From positions 32,916,836 through 32,980,835 of the forward strand of contig OX438748.1 of NCBI GenBank assembly GCA_949316235.1: a stretch of DNA of 64,000 bases, read 5' to 3'. This document shows positions 25,401 to 37,400 of the stretch, in pieces. The notes under the pieces are model-generated. The model was not told the origin of the DNA, searched no databases, and was given only the letters and a program-made list of their open reading frames with translations. This DNA comes from Oegoconia quadripuncta (lineage: Eukaryota; Arthropoda; Insecta; Lepidoptera; Autostichidae). A program made the translations under genes and the position numbers. How positions within the stretch are numbered: position 1 is the first letter of the stretch; each line of letters opens with the position of its first letter.

Positions 25401-28400
25401 GCGGTGATAAGAATGACGAAGTAAGTTGTGAGATGGATGAAAGCCAATTTAGTAGATACAGTGGGGTTCAAATGTATACGTACATATCTAGGCACGTCAG
25501 TTAATCACAACGATTAAAGATTTCTCCCACAGATGACTGCCGTTTTAGTGGTTTTGTTTGTTTGTTTCTTTGTAAACGCTTTATTGTACTTCATATGAAT
25601 AAATATACATTGATAAATTAAATGTAACTTAAAATTATGTACATAGGCGGATTTATTCCATAAACGGATCTCTTCCAGTCAACCTTGGTAAAAATAAAAG
25701 AACACATTGACGCCCAGTACAAAAAGCTAAACATTTTTATTAAAACTATGAATCTACATATTGTATACCTACTATACTACAATAGATATTTATACTTACT
25801 TACATAATTAGATACATAAATAAATATAATGCATACTTATACAATACATAATATATAATTCTAGCGCAATTAGCTGTGACTATTAATATTTCCAATTGTT
25901 TTAAATTGACATTCAACAAAAGAGTTTCTTGTTGCTTCTTCTACCTAACCATAACTCCTTGTGAAGCGATGTAGTTTAAAAAAAACATGTTGACTTTCAA
26001 TAAGTGATATTTTTGTATCCTACATTGAATAAAATATTTTTGATTTGATTTGATTTGATTGAAGACATCACGTACCTGTAATAACTGCATGAAAATATTT
26101 TAAATTCTTTTGCAGTCAAACTTACTGCATAAGCATACATAACTTATATTACATACATAACTTCACGACCTTCATCCCAAATGGGATGGTCAGAGATATC
26201 CCAAACAATAATGTTTTGGTGTTCCAAATATTAAGAGTTAGATGATAGAAACAACACCCACGGTACACCTTATGAAATATACAGAATATACAGTTGGTTC
26301 TATTCTATTTTGAGTGCTGAAACCACACAGCACTAGAAAAATTACATTTAAATAAATTCAAAACCTTCATAAATAAATAAATAAATATTTCGGACACCAA
26401 TCATCTAGTCCCAAACTAAGCAAAGCTTGTGCTATGGAGACTACATAACGGATAAACATACATAAATAATAAATATTTATATAAACATCCAAGACTCGGG
26501 AATAAATGTTCGTATTCATCATACAAACATTTACCCCTCGCGGGATTCGAACCCGCAACCGTTGGTTTCGCTGATATGGTGACTATCCACTACACCAATC
26601 GGTAGTCAAATATATATAAAACAGACATTATTTAAATAAATAAATAAATAAAATTTCTGACTATCTAGATGATAAGCAAGCATGGACATAGACCGCTTGG
26701 CGACATTCAGTATAATTATACAATATAATATAATTGTAACCCAAACTTATTTAAAAGAGCTACCCCTGAGTCTCTTCTCTGAGGAATCAGCTTTGTGAAT
26801 GAGCCATAATGTCAAAAACTTTAATAATAAGATAAAATATCTGACGTTTTCAAGTGATAATTTTTATCCTACGAAATAAATATTTTTTGATTTGATTTGA
26901 TTAAGGCCAGGATGGAGCTATGGTCAAAAAAATTTCGCAGTAACATCTATATACCCATTGCGGAAAAGCTGTCACCAGGAAAAGATCTCCCCTGGCCCAT
27001 CTGGAAGTCCCATAATATAGTTCGGTCTAGCGTTGGCAGGGGTGGAAAATTGAGGAAGATGTGGGGGTTCTCTAATGATGACAAGTGCGACTGCGGCACC
27101 AATCTATGGCGCACTTGTTGTCGTGCCCTGCCTCTCCAATTTCTTGCACAGAGAAGGACCTTTTTGAAGCAAACCAAAGAGCCGACGACGTTGCTATTAT
27201 CTGGGCTAAACATTAGGTCATTATAATTTTTGCCATTGAGTCGAATGAAGATTAAACGGCGATTTTGTATGTGATTCATTGGTGGTTTAAGCTGTCAGCT
27301 CACCAGCTTGTTGGCAGCTATAAATATATCATCGCGTGCCAAAGTGTATACAACTGTTCCACAACCTGTGTAAATGTTTTTCAGAGAGATCAACATTTTG
27401 TATAGTCTGTCTGTATATTTGTCCACTTTATTACCGTACCCCAGTAGTCGTGTTATACCTATGTTAACCGCCTCCGTGGCTCAATGTAAACATCATTGGG
27501 TTTACGATTCGGAGGTCGCGAGTTCGATACTCGGTTTGGTTGGTGGTAGGGCAATTTAAATGTCCGCCTGGCTAGATACCACCATCTTATCTAAATCTGC
27601 CGCCAAGCAGCAATGTTAATAGCATTGTTGTGTACCGGTTGTCAGAGATAAGATAGCCAGTCCCCCAATTGTGTTGGGGTTTCCGGGTCAGTGCGCTTCC
27701 ACCTTCGACCCCATCTTCACTTAACACCGACCGACTTTCTCTACACTTTTTCGATACAAACCCAAACTGCATCTACTCATGTATTCCTGTGTAAAAACTA
27801 CACAATCGTCTAAATATGTAATGCTATTCTGCTGTTTGTTATAATTACAAAGATACTACTGAAATCAAATCTAGGAGATATCAGTGTTATACAATGGATG
27901 ATTTGTTTATGGTTCCAATTTTTTTTAAAGATCGATGCGCTTCTTGGCCCTACCTAAGGTCTCCATACCAAAGGGCACAAAACGTAACCTGTACTTAAAG
28001 TTGCGTATTTGCACCATGGAGCTCTCAGTAGTAGTCGCATCGCTCCAGCACAGCCGGGAGTTGTTTGAAAGTAAGTGGCATTCGAAAGACGTCCACTGCT
28101 AGACAGAAGCCTCTCCAAAAACCTCCACAACGATCAACCCTTTTTTTTTCGACGGGGGGAAAACGCATTTACGTGTTCGACTCGCCGCTGACGGGGGTCA
28201 GCGGCGAGGATATGTTGAACTCACCGCTCCAAACGGTAGCGGTCCTAACCACTAAAAACCCCCCGGTGTTCCTCCGCGCGCATCGAAAACGGCGTGGCCA
28301 CGGGTACCCCTCGGTAATCGTCCGCAGCCACGCCAGCGCGGCGCCCGCCGCCAGGGCAACGGCGGCGGCGGGTCCTTCTATAGGCTGGAGCAGGGAGGAA

Positions 28401-31400
28401 TCTCCTGGTCCAGCCACCTCAAGAAGGCGCGTGGGAACACCACGCGCACCTTCTCGCCAGGCTTGCGTGTGGGTGGTGACTCCCCCGAGTCACAACCTCG
28501 CTAGGTAGGGGGGAGAAGGTGGCATAAGCCCTTCTCCGGGTCCCAGTTCTCCTGCGGCGGATGGGCTGAGAGGAGGGATCGGCCTCCCTCTCTCTCTCCG
28601 CCGCCTCCTTCTGCGAGATCACGCTCTCGCAGAAGGAGAGGACCGCTTACAACGATCAACCCTGCGCTGCCAGCTACCAGCGGCTGATATATTGATGATG
28701 AACCGCCATTCGACAACGGCACGACGGTCATGCCGCAAAAAAAATATCAAAAAATATTTTACAAATATCAACAATAAATTCTATTTAGTCAATGATACAC
28801 AAATAATGCCGGTAATAGAACCGTGGGAGTATTCATTTATTAAATATATTAGAGTAATAGCACTTAAATAATACTTCCACGATTCTGTTACGATACCATT
28901 ACCAATGCATCAACGACTAAATAGAATTTACAATTTAATATGTGGGAAAATGTTTTGGTAACGGCAAAGGGAAATTTTCCACCAGCCGTGAGAATTGAAG
29001 GCCGCCAATTGGTCCAGCGGCCAATCATTGGGACCAGTATATATTGCCACCTGAGTTAGAAAACTTTGATAGCGCGTTCTAGGCACGAGTGTACTACCCA
29101 CTTTTTTAGACTTCCGTACAAGTCACAATAAAGGGTAATTTGAACAATTGCTTTAAGACGACCGATTGGTGCAGTGGATAGTGACCCTGTCACGGAAACC
29201 AACGGTTAAGGGTTCGAATCCCGCGACGGGTAAATGTTTGTGTGATCAATATGAACATTTATTCCTTAGTCATGGATGATTAGAAATATTTATGTATGTT
29301 TATCCGTTATCTAGTATCCATAGTACAAGCTTTGCATAGTTTGGGACTAGATGATTGGTATAAGTATCCGAAATATATTTTTTTTTTAATAAAAGGTGAA
29401 TATAATCTACTATTTAGCGCTGAGAGAAATTATAAAGTTCAATATACAGCCTTCTATGTAATGCTATGTATAGTAAATAAATAGCAAATGACGCCATTAT
29501 ACGCCAAACATAAAAAGCCAAACGCCAGACGCCAAATATAAAACGCACTTATTGATTTCACAAAAAATGTAAGGTATAATTTAAAAACTGTACCAAACTG
29601 TATAATATGTATCAAAGCAAAATCTAATTTTGCACTTGAAAATAGTCTTGTATTGACATGTTTGTAGCAAATTCAAATTTCGTAAATGCATTGAAATGCC
29701 ATGTACCACTTTATAAGACAATTCTGCGAGCATAAAAAAAATTAAATCAAAATCAAAATCTAAAAATGCTTTATTTTGTAGATACAAAGGATACACTTAA
29801 AATAGTCAGATTTTACAAAAAAGGTTTTTATATTACAAAATTATTAATTATTATTTTATATTATAATATTTCGTTATTAATTTTGAAATAGCCTGGTTAC
29901 GCGAACGGGCTGTTCATGTCCATGAATGTTTATCATCTAAATAATCTGATATTTTATAATATGCTTTCCTAATAAATTTCTGTTTTATAGTATCTTTAAA
30001 TTTATTGAAAGGAAGATCCTGTATATCAACACTTTGCGGAGGCGACTTATGTGACCTGCAAGTTTATCTTTATTTTTATTTTTATTTGCATACATACATT
30101 AATTGCATACTCGTATAAAAGTACTGTGCGGTATTCTCCAATCTCCGTCCTCCGGTGTCCACAGTATACCAGCGTCGAGTCACTGGGCTCCAATGTCGCG
30201 ATATTATACTGAGTGGATGCTTTTTTGGCACCATCACATCTTGTACTAATTTAAGTAGGTAAGCAATAATTGTGTCAAATAAACACTTTTTCTTTCTTTC
30301 TTTCATTACCAAAATTTCAATATGCACTTTCGAGTCGTTATTGACCTAAATAGTGGTAATAGGCTGTTATGCATCATTAAACTGAGTTTTTACCCGACTG
30401 CACCAGGAAGGAGGGTAATGTTTTTCGTTAGTAAGCATGTATAGGTATATAGACGACCGATTGGTGTAGTGGATAGTGACCCTATCAGCGAAACCAACGG
30501 TTGCGGGTTTGAATCCCGCGAGGGGCATTTACCCGATGAATACGAACATTTATTCCTGAGTCTTGGATGTTTATATAAATATTTATGTATGTTTATCCGT
30601 TATCTATTATCCATAGCACAAGCTTTGCTTAGTTTGGGACTAGATGATTGGTGTAAGTGTCCGAAATATTTATTTATTTATTTATTATTTATTTATTCCC
30701 AAAAAAAATATGTAAATTTCTTTTTATTCCTCCTGGGGGCCGATCGCGGTAAGTTTGGACGATAATACCAATCATAACCAAATTTCGTATCGCACTAATC
30801 ATTTGAACGGAAATTAACCTACTTTTTGTAACACTCGTAGTTAGCTCTAAACATTTTGGGTTTGGTTTTACTTTGGTAACGTCAACGATGTAATAGTTTA
30901 CAAAAAAAGCACGATACCATTTTAATTTTTTTTTTTAATAAAAATATTCCATACAGTTACGAAGCTTGCTATAAGAGTAAGTTATTATTTTGTATTTATA
31001 TTTTTCTCATTTAATAGCAAATCTTATCATTCTGCCTACCCTGTGACAAAACGATGTGCACGCCACTAAATTCACAACTACTAACACAACTAACTTAACG
31101 TATAACTAGATAAGATAAGACAAGACGAGACGAGACAAGACAAGATAATAGGTAGATAGCCAGTCATTCAAATGTGTTGGGGTTTCCGGGTCAGTACGTT
31201 TACACCTTCGAACTCATCTTCACCTAACATCAGGTGTGATTAAGGTCGAGTACCAACCCGTTGTGCATAAAAAAAAATTATTACAACATAAGGTCCTGGT
31301 ACTCAACATACGGAGAACTTTTTTTTTTTTTTTTTTTTTTTTCATGCATAACGGGTTGGTACTTGACCTCAATCACACCTGATGTTAAGTGAAGATGAGG

Positions 31401-34400
31401 TCGAAGATGGAAGCGTACTGACCCGGAAACCCCAACACATTTGGGGGACTGGCTGGACATTGCTGCTTGGCGGCAGATTTAGATAAGATGGTGGTAGATA
31501 GAAGAACATTGATAATTTAAAAATAAAACACATGAACCGACCATATCTAATCCCATAATTTAATATTCCGCTGTGATTATACGCTTGGCAGATTATTGGT
31601 CATTTCCAATGACATTTCCAATTCAATGGATGATACCACCACATTATTACTAAATAGAGACCGACCGATGTTCGTTTCGTTTTTGGTTTTCGGCCTTTAC
31701 CAAGAATACCTTACGAAGGGATAGAGGCCTTTTATTGGTACCTATGTGAGATGTCAAAATCGTGTACGATCGTGCTTACAATTTAATACTTATTTATCTG
31801 CCATAATCATCTGGCAACTACTCTACTGGGGTGGACTGAAAATCAGCATTTTTAAAAAGCAGTAAAATCAAAGCCCCAAAGGCAAAGCAGCGGTGGGTTC
31901 ATTCTTAACTTTTCATCTCAATTTTGTTCTAAGTATAAGACAACAGAAAAACAACAACATATATTAAAAAAAACCGGGACCGACTATTTAACGTGCCATC
32001 CGAAGCACTAGTGGTCACACATTTAAGGACTAGCCACGCCAGACATTGCTTAACATCGCTGATCTAAAACGAATAGCTATGAGTAAATATATTTTTATAT
32101 TAATATCTTTATTGTACACAAAATGGTTACAGAAATATGCATTGTATATAAAATGTACAAAGGCGAGCTTAACTCCGTTGGAGTTTTCTACAAGCAAACC
32201 TTAGAGATACGGGTCGGGTGGCGATTCACACCACAAACGGTTCGCACCGCGGTGCGAAACGACCCATTCAATTTTTGAAGAGCCCCTTTCGCACCGGTGG
32301 TGTGAATCGCCACCTGCAAATTTTGAATGGGTCGATTCGCACCACAAGGTAAATGACCTTAGATTCGGAAGTTGATTCTCTTTCGGACTCATAATAAAAT
32401 ATTTCACCTAGGTAAATAGAAAAGTAGTAAGTAAAATTGTATAAATCATTTTTTTAACATAATAGATTGCTTTACTTTTATTATAAAGAAGTAAATATAC
32501 TCAACGTTAAAAATATTTTTTTTACTAAAAAATAAGCTTCTATGTATACTGGCTAGACTAGAGAATTACTACAATATAACCACAAAATAAATACAAATTA
32601 TTATTTATGATTATTTGTGATTATTTTAAGATTATCTATTTAGCCTACAAAGATTTATCTATTTAGCCCACAAAGATTAGTTTAAGTTTCATCATCATCA
32701 TCTGATTTAAGAGCCATGCTCTTGTCGGTGGAGATTTTTCCATATCTCTCTGCTCTCCGCCTTCCTCTTGACCTCCTGATACGACACGACGTTCAACTTC
32801 TCTTTTGTTTGCTGCATGCAGTATGTAGTTTATTCTCGGTCTTCCTCTTTTTCTTTTCCCGTTTAAGTTTACATGACTTTTATTACTTGATTTTTATAAT
32901 TATTTAAAAATGTTATTTATGATTGTTCCAAGATTATCTATTTAGTATTTCTTAATTTGGTAATCAATCTTTGAAAAAGAAACTGGTAATAGTGTCCGTG
33001 ATATGATAACAAACAACTTTCCCATACAAACGTAGGTCGAAATATGAAAAAAATTTTTGGATTTCCCATACTAAATTGTGTCACGTGACCGGACACTTTG
33101 TATTGGAAGGCCACTATATCTATCTATATCTATAAAAAAAAGCTGGTGATAGTGGCCTTCCAATACAAAGTGTCCGGTCACGTGACACAACTTAGTATGG
33201 GAAATCCAAAAAATTTTTTCACATTTCGACCTATCTATCTATATCTATAAAAAAAGCTGGTGATAGTGGCCTTCCAATACAAAGTGTCCGGTCACGTGAC
33301 ACAACTTAGTATGGGAAATCCAAAAATTTTTTTCACATTTCGACCTATGTTTGTATGGGAAAGTTGTTTGTTATCATATCACGGACACTATTACCAGTTT
33401 CGTTCTCATCCCTCATCGCTCAGGCTGCCCTACTTATTCTGGGGTGGACACCTTCCTCAAAGGCCGGCAACGCATCTGTGACCCTTTTGGTGTTGCGGGT
33501 GTCCATGGGCGGCGGTGATTGCTTTCCATCAGGTGACCCGCATGCTCGTTTGCCGCCCTCTCATATAAAAAAAAAAAAAAAAAAGAGTATATTTACTTCT
33601 TTATAATAATAAAAGTAAAGCAATCTATTATGTTAAAAAAATGATTTATACATTTTTACTTACTACTTTTCTATTTACCTAGGTGAAATATTTTATTATG
33701 AGTCCGAAAGAGAATCAACTTCCGAATCAAAGGTCATTTACCTTGTGGTGCGAATCGACCCATTCAAAATTTGCAGGTGGCGATTCACACCACCGGTGCG
33801 AAAGGGGCTCTTCAAAAATTGAATGGGTCGTTTCGCACCGCGGTGCGAACCGTTTGTGGTGTGAATCGCCACCCGACCCAGAGATACATAGTGTTTATTG
33901 GATTGTAGGTACAGAAAATATGGGTCGGGTGGCGATTCACACCACAAACGGTTCGCACCGCGGTGTGAAACGACCCATTAAATTTTTGAAGAGCCCCTTT
34001 CGCACCGGTGGTGTGAATCGCCACCTGCAAATTTTGAATGGGTCGATTCGCACCACAAGGTAAATGACCTTTGATTCGGAAGTCGATTCTGTTTCGGACT
34101 CATAATAAAAATATTTCACCTAGGTATATAGAAAAGAAGTAAAAATGTATAAATCATTATTTTAACATAATAGATTGCTTTACTTTTATTATTATAAAGA
34201 AGTAAATATACTCAACGTTAAAATTTTATAGATATAGATAGATATAGTGGCCTTCCAATACAAAGTGTCCGGTCACGTGACACAACTTAGTATGGGAAAT
34301 CCAAAAATTTTTTCACATTTCGACCTATGTTTGTATGGGAAAGTTGTTTGTTATCATATGACGGACACTATTACCAGTTTATTTTTCAAAGATTGATTAC

Positions 34401-37400
34401 CAAATTAAGAAATAGTAAATAGGTAATCTTGGAACAATCATAAATAAAATTTTTAAATAATTATAAAAATCAAGTAATAAAAGTCATGTAAACTTAAACG
34501 GGAAAAGAAAAAGAGGAAGACCGAGAATAAGCTACATGCAGCAAACAAAAGAGAAGTTGAACGTCGTGTTGTTTCAGGAGGTCAAGAGGAAGGCGGAGAG
34601 CAGAGAGATATGGAAAAATCTCCACCAACAAGAGCATGGCTCTTTAATCAGATGATGATGATGAAACTTAAACTAATCTTTGTGGGCTAAATAGATAAAT
34701 CTTTGTAGGCTAAATAGAAAATCTTAAAATAATCACAAATAATCATAAATAATACTTTGTATTTATTTTATGGTTATATTGTAGTAATTCTCTAGTCTAG
34801 CCAGTATACATAGAAGCTTATTTTTTAGTAAAAAAAATATTTTTAACGTTGAGTATATTTACTTCTTTATAATAATAAAAGTAAAGCAATATATTATGTT
34901 AAAAAAATGATTTATACATTTTTACTTACTACTTTTCTATTTACCTAGGTGAAATATTTTATTATGAGTCCGAAACAGAATCGACTTCCGAATCAAAGGT
35001 CATTTACCTTGTGGTGCGAATCGACCCATTCAAAATTTGCAGGTGGCGATTCACACCACCGGTGCGAAAGGGGCTCTTCAAAAATTTAATGGGTCGTTTC
35101 GCACCGCGGTGCGAACCGTTTGTGGTGTGAATCGCCACCCGACCCGTAAATATATAGTACACAACACTTGAAAATTATTTTAGGTAATATAAAAATATAT
35201 ATAAATAAATACCGAATAAATAACATTAATATACCACATGACCTATGCAATATACATATATACAGGGCGTCCCAAAGTTATGGGACATGAAGGGGAAGTA
35301 CCTTAAATATTGTAGATAGTGAATTTTGCTCAAAGAAGACTTTATGTTATTTTTAAAAGTTAGTAATTCTGCATTCATAGATTTTCTAAAAATTACTTGC
35401 TTCGGCTGGGAATCGAACCGACTTAAATGTGAAAAAAAAAACACCCTACTTTTATGATGCCAATCGAAAGAATAGCTAAAAAATAATAACTCTGCCTAAG
35501 TAACATAGTATTTTAAAAGAAAGGAACAACATAAAATGATTGAGTCAAATTTCAAGAAAGTTATTTATTGCCGACGACGTTCGAAAAGTAGCGATATTAA
35601 GAGTTATGTTGAAGGACGATTGGTTCAAAAATTACTTCCGGGCGATACAGAAAGGAGAAAAAATTTCTGTCTTGATATCCAGGCACGATTGCTCGAAGAT
35701 CCAAATTTTTTGGATAATATTATTTGGACAGACGAATCTAACTTTAGCAATAACGGTATGTATAACCGCAACAATAATCGTATTTGGTCTAAAGAAAATC
35801 CCCTACGAGTGACTGAAACTAATAACCAAGTGCGTTTTTCACTCAACTGTTGGTGCGGACTTTTAAAAAACCGGGTTTTCTTAATCCATTTTTACCAAGG
35901 AACCTTGAACACAGAAAAGTATTTAGGAATACTTCAAATTTTAAGGGATAAGATAAGAAACCATTCCGCGGCGGAGCAAGAAAACTTAATTTTCCAACAA
36001 GATGGAGCTCCGGCTCATAATAGTCGGAGAGCAGCAGATTTTCTAAATGAATGTTTTCCTACATGGATTGGTACAAATGGACCGATTAGATGGCCGGCCA
36101 GATCCCCGGACCTCACACCATTAGATTTCTTCTTTTGGGGATACGTGAAAGATATGCTATACAAAAAGCGATACGAGAACGTAGGCGAGTTGCAAACAGA
36201 ATTGTGCCATATCACATCGAGTGTTCACCATAAAATGATTAGAAAATCAACAGGCAGCGGGCTCATTAAAAGATTGGCGATTTGCGTAAGACAAGAGGGA
36301 TCACATTTTGAGCATTTAATTAATTAATTTACAAAAAAATACCTACTTAATTGACTACGGCAGTTTCATGTATGTTTCTTATTTGATTAAAATGATTAAT
36401 TTCACGTTGTTCCTTTCTTTTAAAATACTATGTTACTTAGGCAGAGTTATTATTTTTTAGCTATTCTTTCGATTGGCATCATAAAAGTAGGGTGTTTTTT
36501 TTTTCACATTTGAGTCGGTTCGATTCCCAGCCGAAGCAAATAATTTTTAGAAAATCTATGAATGCAGAATTACTAACTTTTAAAAATAACATAAAGTCTT
36601 CTTTGAGCAAAATTCACTATCTACGATATTTAAGGTACTTCCCCTTCATGTCCCATAACTTTGGGACGCCCTGTATAGTACAAAGTATAAATATTAGGTC
36701 CTTATCTATGAAATTGGCGTTTTATATGAAGAATTTCATTAAGACTGTTTTCTCCATACAAACATTTTTGATTTTTTTTGGGAACGGCAAATCCAAATTT
36801 AGCTAAACTTTGTGTGTATTATCGGATAACATTAAGTTGAGTATAGGCAGCGTTTATTTTTAAAAGTAACCGCTTTATAAAAGTTTCAGCGAACCTAAGA
36901 AATGATTATGGGAAGCACATGAAAAGAGCTCTGTTAAATTTTTTTTTATTATGTGATCTAGCCCAGAAATTAAAAAAATATTTCATCTGAAACCTTGAAA
37001 TAATTTTTCATTTGCCATATAAAAAACAAATTTGGATATATCTTTGAAAATCGCAGGAATTGGTACATATGATTAACGAAGAAAAAAAACTCCAATTTCA
37101 TAGGTAAAGACCCAATATATACGTTATTTATTTATTTATTAGGTATTTATTTTACATCTAAGTTTCATACGTTTGATGGATTTCCACTTAATTTTTTGTT
37201 AAGTGGAAATGCCACTAGCTGTCACCTATGAAAAACTGACACAGATAAAAGTTAGCTAAACTTCTTTAATCGAAACCACTAGCAAATGCGACTGCCATAG
37301 TAAACTTTTTAATAAAAATAATGTTATTCCTCTCTACCCATCTCTAGTTCGAACGTAATGCAATTACCGAGGGGACCGTTTACCCAGCTAGACTGTAGAA

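Larger units (their letters stand above)
32211..33879. mobile_element. Long-TIR (foldback) DNA transposon, copy 1
   Basis: Ends begin GGGTCGGGTGGCGATTCACA and are inverted copies of each other for about 300 bp (32211-32500 and 33583-33879). The target duplication is AGAGATAC (32203-32210 and 33880-33887). Each arm folds on itself: an 18-bp inverted pair at 32217-32234 and 32297-32314 surrounds the palindrome TTCGCACCGCGGTGCGAA. Inside are a LINE ORF2 fragment (minus), a nested inverted repeat (32980-33403) and a SINE with poly-A (33412-33582). Eight-bp duplication fits hAT or Mutator-like elements; the ends are not typical hAT, so the superfamily is left open. Confidence 0.85.

Noticed and set aside
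28065..28731. Several overlapping frames on both strands
   Set aside because: Same cause as above: a GC-rich retroposon bounded by a 15-bp duplication.
33683..34119. Frames of 60-126 codons on both strands sharing the same peptides
   Set aside because: They are read from the inverted arms of the long-TIR elements, so the similarity is due to repeat symmetry.
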